DNA of 64,000 bases from Kitasatospora aureofaciens (GCF_019192735.1 NZ_JAHTKP010000035.1:17120-81119); one strand, 5' to 3'. Counted from the first letter of the stretch, positions 28,467-36,753 are shown. Made by a program: numbers and translations. Notes: generated from the letters alone by a model not told the origin.

Positions 28467-29510
28467 CTAGGACGCGGCGAGGGTGACCTGAACGAGCTTG
28501 GTCGACGTCCCGGTCGGCTGCGGCTGCCAGCCGTCCTCCGACTTGGTCTTGCGCCAGATCTTCCCGTCGTAGGCGACCGTCGCGATGCCCAGCTGCTGGG
28601 CCTGGGCGACCGCCCAGTGCGCGACCTCCCAGCCGCTCGCCCGCTCGGCGCCCACGCCGCCGTCGGCCCCGGCGTCCGCCGAGGAGGTCAGCGCGGTGGT
28701 GGACGGGTCCGGGGTGAGCGCGACGGCGTTCTCGGCGCCCTTGATCGTCGAGGTGTAGCCGGCGGCCGGGGTGACGGTGCGGCCGAACTCGCGGCGCACC
28801 CGGTCGGACAGCACCTGGGTGCGGTCCGGCGTCGCGGCCGGGGTGGCGGAGGCGCCCGCGGTGGGCGTCTCCGAGTCGTCCGGCGCCGGCTTGGCGTAGT
28901 CGTGCACCACGCAGGTGAACGAGCCGGGCTCGCGGCCGGCCAGCGCCGAGGTGAGCAGGGTGGCCTTGGTCTCGTGCTTGGCGTAGGCCTGTGGGTAGCC
29001 GCTCTTCTGCACCGCCTGCGCAGCGTCGGTCAGCGGCAGCCGGGTGTACCCGGGCACCTTGACCAGGCCGTCCAGGAACTTGTTGGTCGCGTAGACCGGG
29101 TCCGCGATCTGCGTCGCGGTGCCCCAGCCCATCGACGGCCGCTGCTGGAACAGGCCGAGCGAGTCCCGGTCGCCGCCCGCGAGGTTGCGCAGCTTGGACT
29201 CCTGCATCGCGGTCGCCAGCGAGATCGCGGTCGCCCGGTCCGGCAGGCCGCGCGAGCGGGCCACCGCGGCGATCGTCGCCGCGTTGGCGGCCTGCGGCAG
29301 CTCCAGCGTGCCGGTGCCGGTCGCGGTCTTCACCGTGCAGCCCTCGGGTTCGGTCTGCTGGAAGCCGAAATACCAGATGCCGACCACGGCCGCCCCCGCG
29401 ACCAGCGCGAGGCCGAGCAGCCCGACCAGCACGAGCAGCAGCGCGCGCAGCGGACCGCGGCGGGGGGGCGCCAACTCGTCGCCCAGCTCCGCGCTCTTCT
29501 TCCTGGCCAC
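28467..29510 (-). CDS. Membrane-anchored lysozyme-fold (transglycosylase-like) protein
   Basis: A 347-residue protein from a GTG at 29510 (AGGGG five bases upstream); a longer form from 29555 is possible. A short basic N-terminus is followed by one membrane helix (ALLLVLVGLLGLALVAGAAVVGIWYF). The extracellular part contains ATAMQESKLRNL followed by DSLGLFQQRPSMGWGT, the hallmark of streptomycete lysozyme-fold proteins related to resuscitation-type or lytic transglycosylase domains; the Glu in MQES is the likely catalytic acid. A Pro/Thr/Ala linker and a C-terminal alpha/beta domain follow. It probably acts on peptidoglycan; this is inferred from the fold. Confidence 0.78.
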   Translation of the reverse strand: MARKKSAELGDELAPPRRGPLRALLLVLVGLLGLALVAGAAVVGIWYFGFQQTEPEGCTVKTATGTGTLELPQAANAATIAAVARSRGLPDRATAISLATAMQESKLRNLAGGDRDSLGLFQQRPSMGWGTATQIADPVYATNKFLDGLVKVPGYTRLPLTDAAQAVQKSGYPQAYAKHETKATLLTSALAGREPGSFTCVVHDYAKPAPDDSETPTAGASATPAATPDRTQVLSDRVRREFGRTVTPAAGYTSTIKGAENAVALTPDPSTTALTSSADAGADGGVGAERASGWEVAHWAVAQAQQLGIATVAYDGKIWRKTKSEDGWQPQPTGTSTKLVQVTLAAS

Positions 29511-29643
29511 CGTCGCCCCTCTCGAGCCTGCTTCTTGATCCGACACCGTACCCACTCGGACGGATGTGCGGCGCCACCCGGTTGCCGTTACTCGTCACGT
29601 TCCGTGTCACAGGACGGCCACACGGGGCCCGCAAACCGCGGAC

Positions 29644-29649
29644 TAGGCT
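29644..29649 (+). promoter_or_regulatory. Probable leaderless -10 box of dapE
   Basis: TAGGCT ends 7 bases before the dapE ATG with no ribosome-binding site between. Confidence 0.6.
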
Positions 29650-29656
29650 GGCGCTC

Positions 29657-30730
29657 ATGAGCAGCTCCGACACGCCCCTGGACCTCACCCTCGACGGCGG
29701 CACGCTGACCGCCCGCCTCGTCGACTTCCCGTCGGTGAGCGGCGACGAGCAGGCGCTCGCCGACGCCGTGGAGGCCGCTTTGCGCGCCTACCCGCACCTC
29801 ACCGTCGACCGGTACGGCAACAACGTGGTGGCCCGCACCAACCTGGGCCGCGCCGAGCGCGTCCTGCTGGCCGGCCACCTGGACACCGTGCCGATCGCCG
29901 ACAACCTGCCGTCGTACGTCGAGGGGGACCTGCTCTACGGCTGCGGCACCTCGGACATGAAGTCCGGCGTGGCCGTCCAGCTGCGGCTCGCCGCCACCCT
30001 GCCCGCGCCCAACCGCGACCTGACCTTCGTGTTCTACGACTGCGAGGAGGTGGAGGCCCACCGCAACGGCCTCGGCCACCTCGCCAAGGAGCGCCCGGAG
30101 TGGCTGGCCGCCGACTTCGCGGTGCTGATGGAGCCCAGCGGCGCCGTCGTCGAGGGCGGCTGCCAGGGCACCCTGCGGGCGCAGATCCGGCTCACCGGCG
30201 TGCGTGCACACTCGGCCCGCAGCTGGCTCGGCGACAACGCCATCCACCACGCCGCCGAGGTGCTCACCCGCCTCGCGGACTACCAGCCGCGCCGGGTAGA
30301 GATCGACGGCCTGGAGTACCGCGAGGGCCTGAACGCGGTCCGGATCGACGGCGGTGTGGCCGGCAACGTCATCCCGGACGAGTGCGTCGTCACGGTCAAC
30401 TTCCGCTACGCGCCGGACCGCAGCGAGGCGGAGGCGGAGAAGCACGTCCGCGAGGTCTTCGACGGCTTCGAGCTGACCGTCACGGACTTCGCCCCCGGCG
30501 CCCTTCCCGGCCTCTCCCAGCCGGCCGCGCAGGCATTCCTGGTGGCCACCGGCGGCACGGCCCGGGCCAAGTTCGGCTGGACCGACGTCGCCCGCTTCAG
30601 CACCCTGGGCGTCCCCGCGGTCAACTACGGCCCCGGGGACCCGAACCTCGCGCACAAGCGGGACGAGCACTGCTCGCTGAGCGCCATCGCCGAGACCGAG
30701 GACCGGCTGCGCGCCTGGCTCACCAGCTGA
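29657..30730 (+). CDS. dapE: Succinyl-diaminopimelate desuccinylase
   Basis: A 357-residue M20-family di-zinc hydrolase that removes succinate from N-succinyl-L,L-diaminopimelate, the step after DapC. Metal and catalytic motifs are in order: LAGHLDTVP (His ligand and catalytic Asp), YGCGTSDMKSG (bridging Asp), YDCEEVEA (general-base Glu and Glu ligand), and NYGPGDPNLAHKRDEH with the final His. The dimerisation domain lies between (GVRAHSARSWLGDNAIHH). The ATG at 29657 fits a leaderless start. The length is normal for the actinobacterial type. Confidence 0.94.
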   Translation: MSSSDTPLDLTLDGGTLTARLVDFPSVSGDEQALADAVEAALRAYPHLTVDRYGNNVVARTNLGRAERVLLAGHLDTVPIADNLPSYVEGDLLYGCGTSDMKSGVAVQLRLAATLPAPNRDLTFVFYDCEEVEAHRNGLGHLAKERPEWLAADFAVLMEPSGAVVEGGCQGTLRAQIRLTGVRAHSARSWLGDNAIHHAAEVLTRLADYQPRRVEIDGLEYREGLNAVRIDGGVAGNVIPDECVVTVNFRYAPDRSEAEAEKHVREVFDGFELTVTDFAPGALPGLSQPAAQAFLVATGGTARAKFGWTDVARFSTLGVPAVNYGPGDPNLAHKRDEHCSLSAIAETEDRLRAWLTS

Positions 30731-30749
30731 GCCGCTGCGCCCGGACCGG

Positions 30750-30786
30750 GCCGATGGGCGGCCGGTCGGACCGGCCGCCCATCGGC
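30750..30786 (+). terminator. Terminator of dapE
   Basis: A perfect 18-bp inverted repeat (30750-30767 with 30769-30786) with a single central base, 20 bases after the dapE stop. The centre would open to form the loop. Confidence 0.85.
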
Positions 30787-30852
30787 AGAACGCCATCTTC
30801 CGGTCGCCCAACCGTCCTTCCTTTGTTGCCTGAAAACGGGGATCGACGGGCG

Positions 30853-30858
30853 TAGGGT
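30853..30858 (+). promoter_or_regulatory. Probable leaderless -10 box of LOG-family gene
   Basis: TAGGGT ends 6 bases before the ATG at 30865; no Shine-Dalgarno is seen. Confidence 0.6.
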
Positions 30859-30864
30859 TTCGTC

Positions 30865-31674
30865 ATGACAGGCACAGGAGACGAAAAGCAGTACGGGCAC
30901 GGCCCCGAGCAGGTCGGCGTGCCGCGGAAGAAGAAGGCCTGGCCCGAGAAGCAGAAGGGTCCGGTGCTGGTGCGCCGGGACCAGGTCGGCACGAGCACGA
31001 CGGACCAGCGCCTGCTGGACACCACCGGACCGACCGACTGGCTGCACACCGATCCGTGGCGGGTGCTGCGGATCACCTCCGAGTTCGTCGAGGGCTTCGG
31101 CGCCCTGGCCGAACTCCCGCCCGCGATCAGCGTCTTCGGCTCGGCCCGGACCCCGGCCGACTCTCCCGAGTACGAGGCCGGCGTGGCCATCGGCCGGGCG
31201 CTCGCCGAGGCCGGCTACGCGGTGATCACCGGCGGCGGCCCGGGCGCGATGGAGGCCGCCAACCGCGGCGCCTCCGAGGCCGGCGGCCTCAGCGTCGGCC
31301 TGGGCATCGAGCTGCCCTTCGAGCAGGGGCTGAACGAGTTCGTCGACCTCGGGCTGAACTTCCGTTACTTCTTCGTCCGCAAGACGATGTTCGTGAAGTA
31401 CGCCCAGGGATTCGTGGTGCTGCCCGGCGGGCTCGGCACGCTGGACGAGCTGTTCGAGGCGCTCACCCTGGTGCAGACGAAGAAGGTCACCCGGTTCCCG
31501 GTGATCCTCTTCGGCAGCGACTACTGGGGCGGCCTGTACGAGTGGCTGAAGCACACCCTCGTCGCGCAGGGCAAGGCGGCCCTGCACGACCTGGAGCTGT
31601 TCCACATCACGGACGAGATCGACGAGGTCATGAAGATCCTCGCCGACGCCCGCCGGCCGGTCAACGAGATCTAG
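30865..31674 (+). CDS. LOG-family (TIGR00730) nucleoside monophosphate phosphoribohydrolase
   Basis: A 269-residue cytoplasmic protein. A basic N-terminal tail of about 60 residues precedes the Rossmann-like LOG domain. Nucleotide-binding GGGPGAMEAANRG and the catalytic PGGLGTLDELFE motif (PGGxGTxxE) are intact, so it should cleave the N-glycosidic bond of purine (including cytokinin-type) riboside 5'-monophosphates. The M. tuberculosis relative in the same neighbourhood is Rv1205. It follows dapE but has its own promoter and an intervening terminator. Confidence 0.9.
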   Translation: MTGTGDEKQYGHGPEQVGVPRKKKAWPEKQKGPVLVRRDQVGTSTTDQRLLDTTGPTDWLHTDPWRVLRITSEFVEGFGALAELPPAISVFGSARTPADSPEYEAGVAIGRALAEAGYAVITGGGPGAMEAANRGASEAGGLSVGLGIELPFEQGLNEFVDLGLNFRYFFVRKTMFVKYAQGFVVLPGGLGTLDELFEALTLVQTKKVTRFPVILFGSDYWGGLYEWLKHTLVAQGKAALHDLELFHITDEIDEVMKILADARRPVNEI

Positions 31675-31681
31675 GAACCGC

Positions 31682-32545
31682 CTAGGCCAGCCCCCGGCGC
31701 GCCACCGCCGGGGGACGGGTGCCCCGGATCGAGGCGACCATGTCCAGCACCTGCCGGGTCTCCGCGACCTGGTGCACCCGGTAGACCTGCGCGCCCAGCC
31801 AGGCCGAGACGGCGGTGGTCGCCAGGGTGCCGAGCAGCCGCTCGTCGACCGGCTTGTCCAGGGTCTCGCCGACGAAGTCCTTGTTGGACAGCGAGACCAG
31901 CACCGGGAAGCCGGTCGCGGTCATCTCCGGCAGCCGCCGGGTCGCCTCCAGCGAGTGCCGGGTGTTCTTGCCGAAGTCGTGCCCCGGGTCGATGATCACC
32001 GCGTCCCGCCGCACGCCCAGCTCGACCGCCCGCTCGGCCAGCCCGACGGTCACCCGCAGGATGTCGGCCATCACGTCCTCGTAGCCGACCCGGTGCGGCC
32101 GGGTGCGCGGCTCGGCGCCGCCCGCGTGGGTGCAGACCAGCCCCACGTCGTGCCGTGCGGCCACCTCGGCGAGCTTCGGGTCCACCCCGCCCCAGGCGTC
32201 GTTCAGCAGGTCCGCGCCGACCTCGCAGACCGCCTCGCCGACCTCGTGCCGCCAGGTGTCCACGCTGATCACCGCCTCGGGGTGGCGCTTGCGCAGCTCG
32301 GCCACGAACGGGACGGTGCGGCGCAGCTCCTCCTCGACCGTGACCTCGTCGCCGGGCCCGGCCTTCACCCCGCCGATGTCCAGGATCGCCGCGCCCTCGG
32401 CCATCGCGCGGTCGGCGGCGGCGAACGCGGCCTCGTCGGCGAAGGTCGCGCCCTTGTCGAAGAACGAGTCCGGGGTCCGGTTGACGATCGCCATGATCAC
32501 CAGCTCGTCGTCACCGAATTCCCGCGGTCCCAGGCGCAGTGCCAC
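31682..32545 (-). CDS. folP: Dihydropteroate synthase (FolP2-like)
   Basis: A 287-residue TIM-barrel protein from a GTG at 32545, with GGAGGAG about 7 bases upstream. Motifs: IMAIVNRTPDSFFD (pterin phosphate site), ILDIGGVKAGPG, ISVDTWRHEV, LLNDAWGG and IIDPGHDFGKN. Classical FolP has GGESTRPG where this protein has GGVKAGPG. That substitution marks the FolP2 subgroup, whose M. tuberculosis member (Rv1207) is reported not to have normal dihydropteroate synthase activity. A folate role is therefore less certain than the fold. It is convergent with the LOG gene 7 bases away. Confidence 0.87.
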   Translation of the reverse strand: MALRLGPREFGDDELVIMAIVNRTPDSFFDKGATFADEAAFAAADRAMAEGAAILDIGGVKAGPGDEVTVEEELRRTVPFVAELRKRHPEAVISVDTWRHEVGEAVCEVGADLLNDAWGGVDPKLAEVAARHDVGLVCTHAGGAEPRTRPHRVGYEDVMADILRVTVGLAERAVELGVRRDAVIIDPGHDFGKNTRHSLEATRRLPEMTATGFPVLVSLSNKDFVGETLDKPVDERLLGTLATTAVSAWLGAQVYRVHQVAETRQVLDMVASIRGTRPPAVARRGLA

Positions 32546-32674
32546 CGATGTCTCCTCCACAGCTGCTGCGGGTGCGATGATGGCCCCCGGCCTCACTTGG
32601 GATCCATGCTGTCATGATCAGCGCGTCCCGAGGCACCTTCGAGCAGGCCGGACGGGAAGTCGGGAGGACAGCAC

Positions 32675-33097
32675 GTGTTCTGGGTGATCGTGGTCGCCAT
32701 GGCCGTGGTGGTCGGCGGTGCCGCGCTGGTGGCGCTCGGCGGCGGCGGCTCGATGCCGGAGGCGGTGCAGGACCGCCCCTCCGCGCGGCTGCCGCAGGAC
32801 CGTCCGCTCAGCAAGACCGACGTGGACGACCTGCGCCTGCCGATGGCCGTCCGCGGCTACCGGATGGACGAGGTCGACGACGTCCTCGACCGGCTCGGCG
32901 CCGAACTCGCCTACCGCGACTCGCGGATCGCCGAGCTGGAGGCCGCCGCCCACCTGCGCGGCGCGGTCGAGGCCACCACCGGCCCGGACGCCGGCGCCGA
33001 ACCGCTGCCCGGCCTGGAGGAGTTCGCGAAGGTGGTCGAGCCGGCCGCGGCCCCCGGCAAGGAGCCCGAGGACGCGAAGCCGGTGAACGACCGGTGA
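32675..33097 (+). CDS. DivIVA-domain membrane protein
   Basis: A 140-residue protein from a GTG at 32675 with GGGAGGA upstream. One N-terminal membrane helix (FWVIVVAMAVVVGGAALVAL) is followed by the DivIVA motif DLRLPMAVRGYRMDEVDDVLDRL and a short coiled-coil (LAYRDSRIAELEAAAHL). The domain binds curved membrane or polar-growth complexes in actinobacteria. The C-terminus is acidic and disordered. The stop overlaps the glycosylase gene by 4 bases (GTGA), so the two are coupled. The same pair order (Rv1209-tagA) occurs in M. tuberculosis. Confidence 0.88.
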   Translation: MFWVIVVAMAVVVGGAALVALGGGGSMPEAVQDRPSARLPQDRPLSKTDVDDLRLPMAVRGYRMDEVDDVLDRLGAELAYRDSRIAELEAAAHLRGAVEATTGPDAGAEPLPGLEEFAKVVEPAAAPGKEPEDAKPVNDR

Positions 33098-33735
33098 CCG
33101 CGGCGGAGGACGGCACCGTCCTCGGCGCCGACGGCCTGCGCCGCTGCGGCTGGGGCGACTCGACCGACGACTACCGCGTCTACCACGACACCGAGTGGGG
33201 CCGCGCGGTGCACGGCGACGACGCCCTGTTCGAACGGGTCTGCCTGGAGGCCTTCCAGTCCGGCCTGTCCTGGCTGACCATCCTGCGCCGCCGCGAGGGC
33301 TTCCGGGCCGCGTTCGCCGGCTTCGAGATCGGCAAGGTCGCCGAGTTCGGCGCGGCCGATGTCGAGCGGCTGCTCGCCGACACCGGCATCATCCGCAACC
33401 GGGCCAAGATCGAGGCGGCCATCGCCAATGCCCGGGTCGCCCGCGAGCTCGACGGCGGCCTGGACGCGCTGATCTGGCAGTTCGCCGTCGACCCGGACCG
33501 GCCGGCCCCCCGCACGCTCGGGGAGGTACCGGCCGTCACGCCCGAGTCGACGGCGCTGGCGAAGGCGCTGAAGAAGGCGGGCTTCCGCTTCGTCGGCCCC
33601 ACCACCGCCTACGCGCTGATGCAGGCCTGCGGCCTGGTCGACGACCACGTGGCGGGCTGCCACGTCCGCACGGCGGGGAAGACCGGCACGGCCCGGAAGA
33701 CCGCCACGGCCCGGAAGGCTCAGCGGCCCAGGTAG
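33094..33735 (+). CDS. tag: DNA-3-methyladenine glycosylase I
   Basis: A 213-residue HhH-superfamily base-excision repair enzyme that removes 3-methyladenine. Hallmarks: RCGWGDSTDDYRVYHDTEWG (zinc-binding Cys and substrate pocket), FERVCLEAFQSGLSWLTILRRR and the C-terminal zinc motif GLVDDHVAGCH. The start GTG overlaps the DivIVA-domain gene. An unusual C-terminal tail carries short TARK repeats (TGTARKTATARKAQRPR) and is basic. The last 16 bases overlap the convergent enoyl-CoA hydratase gene. Confidence 0.93.
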   Translation: MTAAEDGTVLGADGLRRCGWGDSTDDYRVYHDTEWGRAVHGDDALFERVCLEAFQSGLSWLTILRRREGFRAAFAGFEIGKVAEFGAADVERLLADTGIIRNRAKIEAAIANARVARELDGGLDALIWQFAVDPDRPAPRTLGEVPAVTPESTALAKALKKAGFRFVGPTTAYALMQACGLVDDHVAGCHVRTAGKTGTARKTATARKAQRPR

Positions 33736-34520
33736 CCGGGCTTCTCCTTGGCGATGAAGGCGCGGACCGCGATCCGGTGGTCCTCGCTGTCGCCGGCCAG
33801 GGTCTGCAGCTCGGCCTCCTTGTCGAGGAGTTCGTCGAGCGAGTGCGAAGCCCCGTACGCCAGCGACTCCTTGACGGCGCCGTACGCCACCGTCGGGCCC
33901 TCGGCCAGCTCCCGGGCGAAGACCCGTGCGGTGGCGGCGAGTTCGTCGGCCGGGACGACCTTGGTGGCCAGGCCCAGCTCCATCGCCTCGGTGGCCTTCA
34001 CCGTGCGGGGCAGCATCAGCAGCTCGGTGGCCTTGGCGTGCCCGACCAGCCGGGGCAGCGTCCACGACGCGCCCGAGTCGGCGGTCAGCCCGATGCCGGC
34101 GAACGCGGTGTTGAAGCCGGCCTTCTCGGAGATGACCCGGAAGTCGCAGGCGAAGGCCAGCGAGGCGCCCGCGCCCGCCGCCACGCCGCCGACCGCCGCG
34201 ACGGTCGGCTTGCGCATCCCGGCCAGCGCCCGCACCAGCGGGTTGTAGTGCTCGGCGACGGTCCGCAGCGCGCTCTCGCCGGTCTCGTCGGCCCGCTTGA
34301 GCATCGTCAGGTGCTCGTTCAGGTCCTGCCCGACGCAGAACGCGCGCTCGCCCGCCCCGGTCAGCAGCACCGCCCGCACGGCCGGGTCCGCCGCCGCGGC
34401 GGCCACGGCGTCCCGCAGCGCGACCTTGGTGGCGACGTCCAGCGCGTTCATCGCCTCGGGGCGGTTGATGGTGATGACGGCCAGGCCGCCGTCCAGCTCG
34501 TACAGCACGGAATCGGACAT
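33720..34520 (-). CDS. Enoyl-CoA hydratase/isomerase
   Basis: A 266-residue crotonase-family enzyme. The oxyanion-hole segment AFCVGQDLNEH and the second helix KPTVAAVGGVAAGAGASLAFACDFRV are intact. The usual second catalytic Glu region reads FAGIGLTADSGASWTLPRLVG, with Asp where many crotonases have Glu or Asp, so isomerase or hydratase activity is possible. The ATG at 34520 has GGGAGC-type purines upstream. It is tail-to-tail with tag. It likely acts in fatty acid or phenylacetate-type degradation; the precise substrate is unknown. Confidence 0.9.
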   Translation of the reverse strand: MSDSVLYELDGGLAVITINRPEAMNALDVATKVALRDAVAAAAADPAVRAVLLTGAGERAFCVGQDLNEHLTMLKRADETGESALRTVAEHYNPLVRALAGMRKPTVAAVGGVAAGAGASLAFACDFRVISEKAGFNTAFAGIGLTADSGASWTLPRLVGHAKATELLMLPRTVKATEAMELGLATKVVPADELAATARVFARELAEGPTVAYGAVKESLAYGASHSLDELLDKEAELQTLAGDSEDHRIAVRAFIAKEKPGYLGR

Positions 34521-34732
34521 GGGCGAGGGGCTCCCTTGAGAAACGTCGCGGTGTCGGTCGAGTGCCAGGATGCCGGAGCACGCGGCCGGCTGGGGAGTGT
34601 GAGGTATCGCACCTTCCGGCGGCATCCGCACCGCCGCCGGGCCGGGGCTTATGACGGGAAATACGCGGGTTGGGGCGGATCCGGCCGAGGTTGCACCGAG
34701 AGTGATGTTGGTCATCAGGCCGTGGCATGCGG

Positions 34733-34738
34733 GATAAT
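34733..34738 (+). promoter_or_regulatory. Candidate -10 box for DUF3117 gene
   Basis: GATAAT lies 81 bases upstream of the DUF3117 start, with a TTGGTC element at 34708-34713 as a possible -35 (19-base spacing, slightly long). The region 34521-34819 holds no gene. Confidence 0.4.
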
Positions 34739-34819
34739 GGCTTCCGATCAATGCGTTCGATACCGGCGGTGGACGGACTGCCGGTGCGTAGCTGAGCGGT
34801 TGCAGGAAGGGGAACGAGC

Positions 34820-34987
34820 ATGGCGGCCATGAAGCCGCGGACGGGTGACGGCCCGCTCGAAGTCACCAAAGAGGGGCGGGGCATCATCATGCGCGTTCCG
34901 CTCGAAGGCGGCGGACGCCTCGTGGTGGAGCTCACGCCTGACGAGGCCGACGCCCTCGGCGAGGCCCTGAAGAAGGCCTGCGGCTGA
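34820..34987 (+). CDS. DUF3117 small conserved protein
   Basis: A 55-residue protein beginning MAAMKPRTGDGPLEVTKEGR and ending in EALGEALKKACG, the full length of the DUF3117 family. AGGAAGGGGAA before the ATG acts as ribosome-binding site. The family is almost universal in actinobacteria (Rv1211 in M. tuberculosis, also right after the tag locus). A small beta-sheet plus helix is expected. No function is established. Confidence 0.93.
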   Translation: MAAMKPRTGDGPLEVTKEGRGIIMRVPLEGGGRLVVELTPDEADALGEALKKACG

Positions 34988-35098
34988 CCGCAGCGGGTGC
35001 TCGCCATCTCCTGGAGATGTGCCTGCCGGGCCCGGGTACGACGTCACGTCGGCCCGGGCCCGCGGCTTCCCGGGCCCGCCGGCCCGGCGCTTGACGGT

Positions 35099-35731
35099 CT
35101 ACCGCTTGACGGCGCAGAGCAGCCCGTCCGAGACCGGCAGCAGCGCGGGCAGCAGCGCCTCGCTCTCCCGGACGTCCTGGACCAGGTTGCGGACCGCGTG
35201 CGTCTGCGGGTCCTGGAGCTCCGGCTCGGCCAGCCGCCCCTCCTGGAAGACCCCCTCGAAGCAGACCATCCCACCCGGCCGGAGCAGTCTCAGCGCCTCC
35301 GCCAGGTACTCCTGCGACTCCACCGGATCGCCGTCGCAGAACACCAGGTCGTACTGCCCGTCCGCGAGCCGCGGCAGCACCTCCAGCGCCCGGCCCGGTA
35401 TGAACCGCGACCGGTTGGCCGCGAACCCCGCCGCCTGGTACGCCTCCCGGGCCGCCTGCTGGCGCACCGGCTCCGAGTCCACCGTGGTGAGCACGCCGTC
35501 CGCCCGCATCCCGCGCAGCAGGTAGACCCCCGATACGCCCGTCCCGGTGCCGATCTCGGCCACCGCCTTGGCGTCCAGCGCCGCGGCCAGCAGCCGCAGG
35601 CACGCCCCGCCGCTCGGCCCGATCGCCCGTATCCCGGTCCGCGCGGACTGCGCCCGGGCGTAGGTCAGCACCGCGTCCTCGCCCACGAAGGTGTCGGCGA
35701 GGGCCGCACGCGCGGGCCCGAACTCGCTGAT
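35099..35731 (-). CDS. SAM-dependent O-methyltransferase
   Basis: A methyltransferase_3/COMT-like enzyme. SAM-binding motif I is VAEIGTGTGVSG, followed by LTTVDSEP, YDLVFCDGDP and LRPGGMVCFEGVF. The first GTG/ATG in frame is the GTG at 35686 (195 residues), but the conserved N-terminal helix (ARAALADTFVGED) lies upstream of it and no ATG, GTG or TTG occurs there. An ATC at 35731, preceded by AAAGAGG at 35737-35743, would give 210 residues and restore the usual N-terminus. I give that start as the best guess. In M. tuberculosis the homologue (Rv1220c) also lies divergently beside sigE. Methyl acceptor unknown. Confidence 0.8.
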   Translation of the reverse strand: MSEFGPARAALADTFVGEDAVLTYARAQSARTGIRAIGPSGGACLRLLAAALDAKAVAEIGTGTGVSGVYLLRGMRADGVLTTVDSEPVRQQAAREAYQAAGFAANRSRFIPGRALEVLPRLADGQYDLVFCDGDPVESQEYLAEALRLLRPGGMVCFEGVFQEGRLAEPELQDPQTHAVRNLVQDVRESEALLPALLPVSDGLLCAVKR

Positions 35732-35813
35732 GGCTGCCTCTTTCGGTGCCCCGGGTGGCGGCCCGGTGCCGAGGGGATGTCGATATTTCCTGCCACAGAT
35801 TACTGGCCGGCCG

Positions 35814-35839
35814 GGAACCGCGTACGGCGGCGGGCCGTT
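35814..35839 (+). promoter_or_regulatory. ECF-type promoter upstream of the sigma factor gene
   Basis: GGAACC (35814-35819) and CGTT (35836-35839), separated by 16 bases, match the -35 and -10 consensus of SigE/SigH-type ECF sigma factors. The element points to the sigma gene start 69 bases downstream, so positive autoregulation is likely. Confidence 0.6.
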
Positions 35840-35907
35840 GTGGAAGAGGGACCGGGTACGGGAGACCTCCCGGGCACTTTTATCCGGGCTTGACGGGTGA
35901 GGTGGAT

Positions 35908-36753
35908 ATGGTGGTGGCCCTGCTGGGCAGAAGAGCCGACCGAGGAGGTGTGGCCGAGGGCGACGTCCCCGTGCGGCGGCACACCCGCGGCACCGCGTCG
36001 GCCCGTACGCCGAAGCCCGTGATGAACCAGTCTGCGCACCCCAACCCGGACCTGCCCGCCGCCGAGCTGCCGGCCGCCGGTACCACCGAGGCCCCCGCCC
36101 TCGCGACCTTCACCGAGGGCCCCGACGCGCAGACCTGGACTCCGCCCACGTGGGAGGAGATCGTCGAGGCGCACAGCGCCCGCGTCTACCGCCTCGCCTA
36201 CCGCCTGACGGGCAACCAGCACGACGCCGAGGACCTCACCCAGGAGGTCTTCGTCCGGGTGTTCCGCTCGCTGTCCACCTACACCCCCGGCACGTTCGAG
36301 GGCTGGCTGCACCGGATCACCACCAACCTGTTCCTGGACATGGTCCGCCGCCGCCAGCGCATCCGCTTCGACGCGCTCGGCGAGGACGCGGCCGAGCGCC
36401 TCGCCTCCCGCGAGCCCAGCCCGGCCCAGCACTTCAGCGACACCCACTTCGACGCCGACGTGCAGCAGGCCCTGGACACCCTTGCCCCGGAGTTCCGCGC
36501 CGCCGTGGTGCTCTGCGACATCGAGGGCCTGTCCTACGAGGAGATCGCCGCCACGCTGGGCGTCAAGCTCGGCACCGTCCGCAGCCGCATCCACCGCGGC
36601 CGCTCCCACCTGCGCGCCGCCCTCAAGCACCGCGCCCCCGGCTCGGCCCCCGGGCGCGAGCGCCGCGGCGGCTCGGAGGAGCCGGTGCCGGTGGGCGCCG
36701 TCGCCGGTGAGGTCCCGGTGGCGCCGGGCGGGCGCGGACGGAGGCGATCGTGA
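35908..36753 (+). CDS. sigE: ECF RNA polymerase sigma factor, SigE-like
   Basis: A 281-residue ECF sigma factor. A disordered Pro/Ala-rich N-terminus of about 75 residues precedes region 2 (EAHSARVYRLAYRLTG, then DAEDLTQEVFVRVFRSL and TFEGWLHRITTNLFLDMVRRRQR), which recognises the -10. Region 4 (LDTLAPEFRAAVVLCDIEGLS and the HTH EEIAATLGVKLGTVRSRIHRGRSHLR) reads the -35. The ATG at 35908 has GAGG five bases before it. The gene overlaps the anti-sigma gene by 4 bases. It is the counterpart of M. tuberculosis sigE by neighbourhood (O-methyltransferase, anti-sigma, tatB, mrp) and probably governs envelope stress. The C-terminal 40 residues are Arg/Gly-rich and variable. Confidence 0.92.
   Translation: MVVALLGRRADRGGVAEGDVPVRRHTRGTASARTPKPVMNQSAHPNPDLPAAELPAAGTTEAPALATFTEGPDAQTWTPPTWEEIVEAHSARVYRLAYRLTGNQHDAEDLTQEVFVRVFRSLSTYTPGTFEGWLHRITTNLFLDMVRRRQRIRFDALGEDAAERLASREPSPAQHFSDTHFDADVQQALDTLAPEFRAAVVLCDIEGLSYEEIAATLGVKLGTVRSRIHRGRSHLRAALKHRAPGSAPGRERRGGSEEPVPVGAVAGEVPVAPGGRGRRRS

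Noticed and set aside
34521..34819. Possible small gene between the enoyl-CoA hydratase and DUF3117 genes
   Set aside because: No frame with both start signal and coding character; it fits a promoter region.
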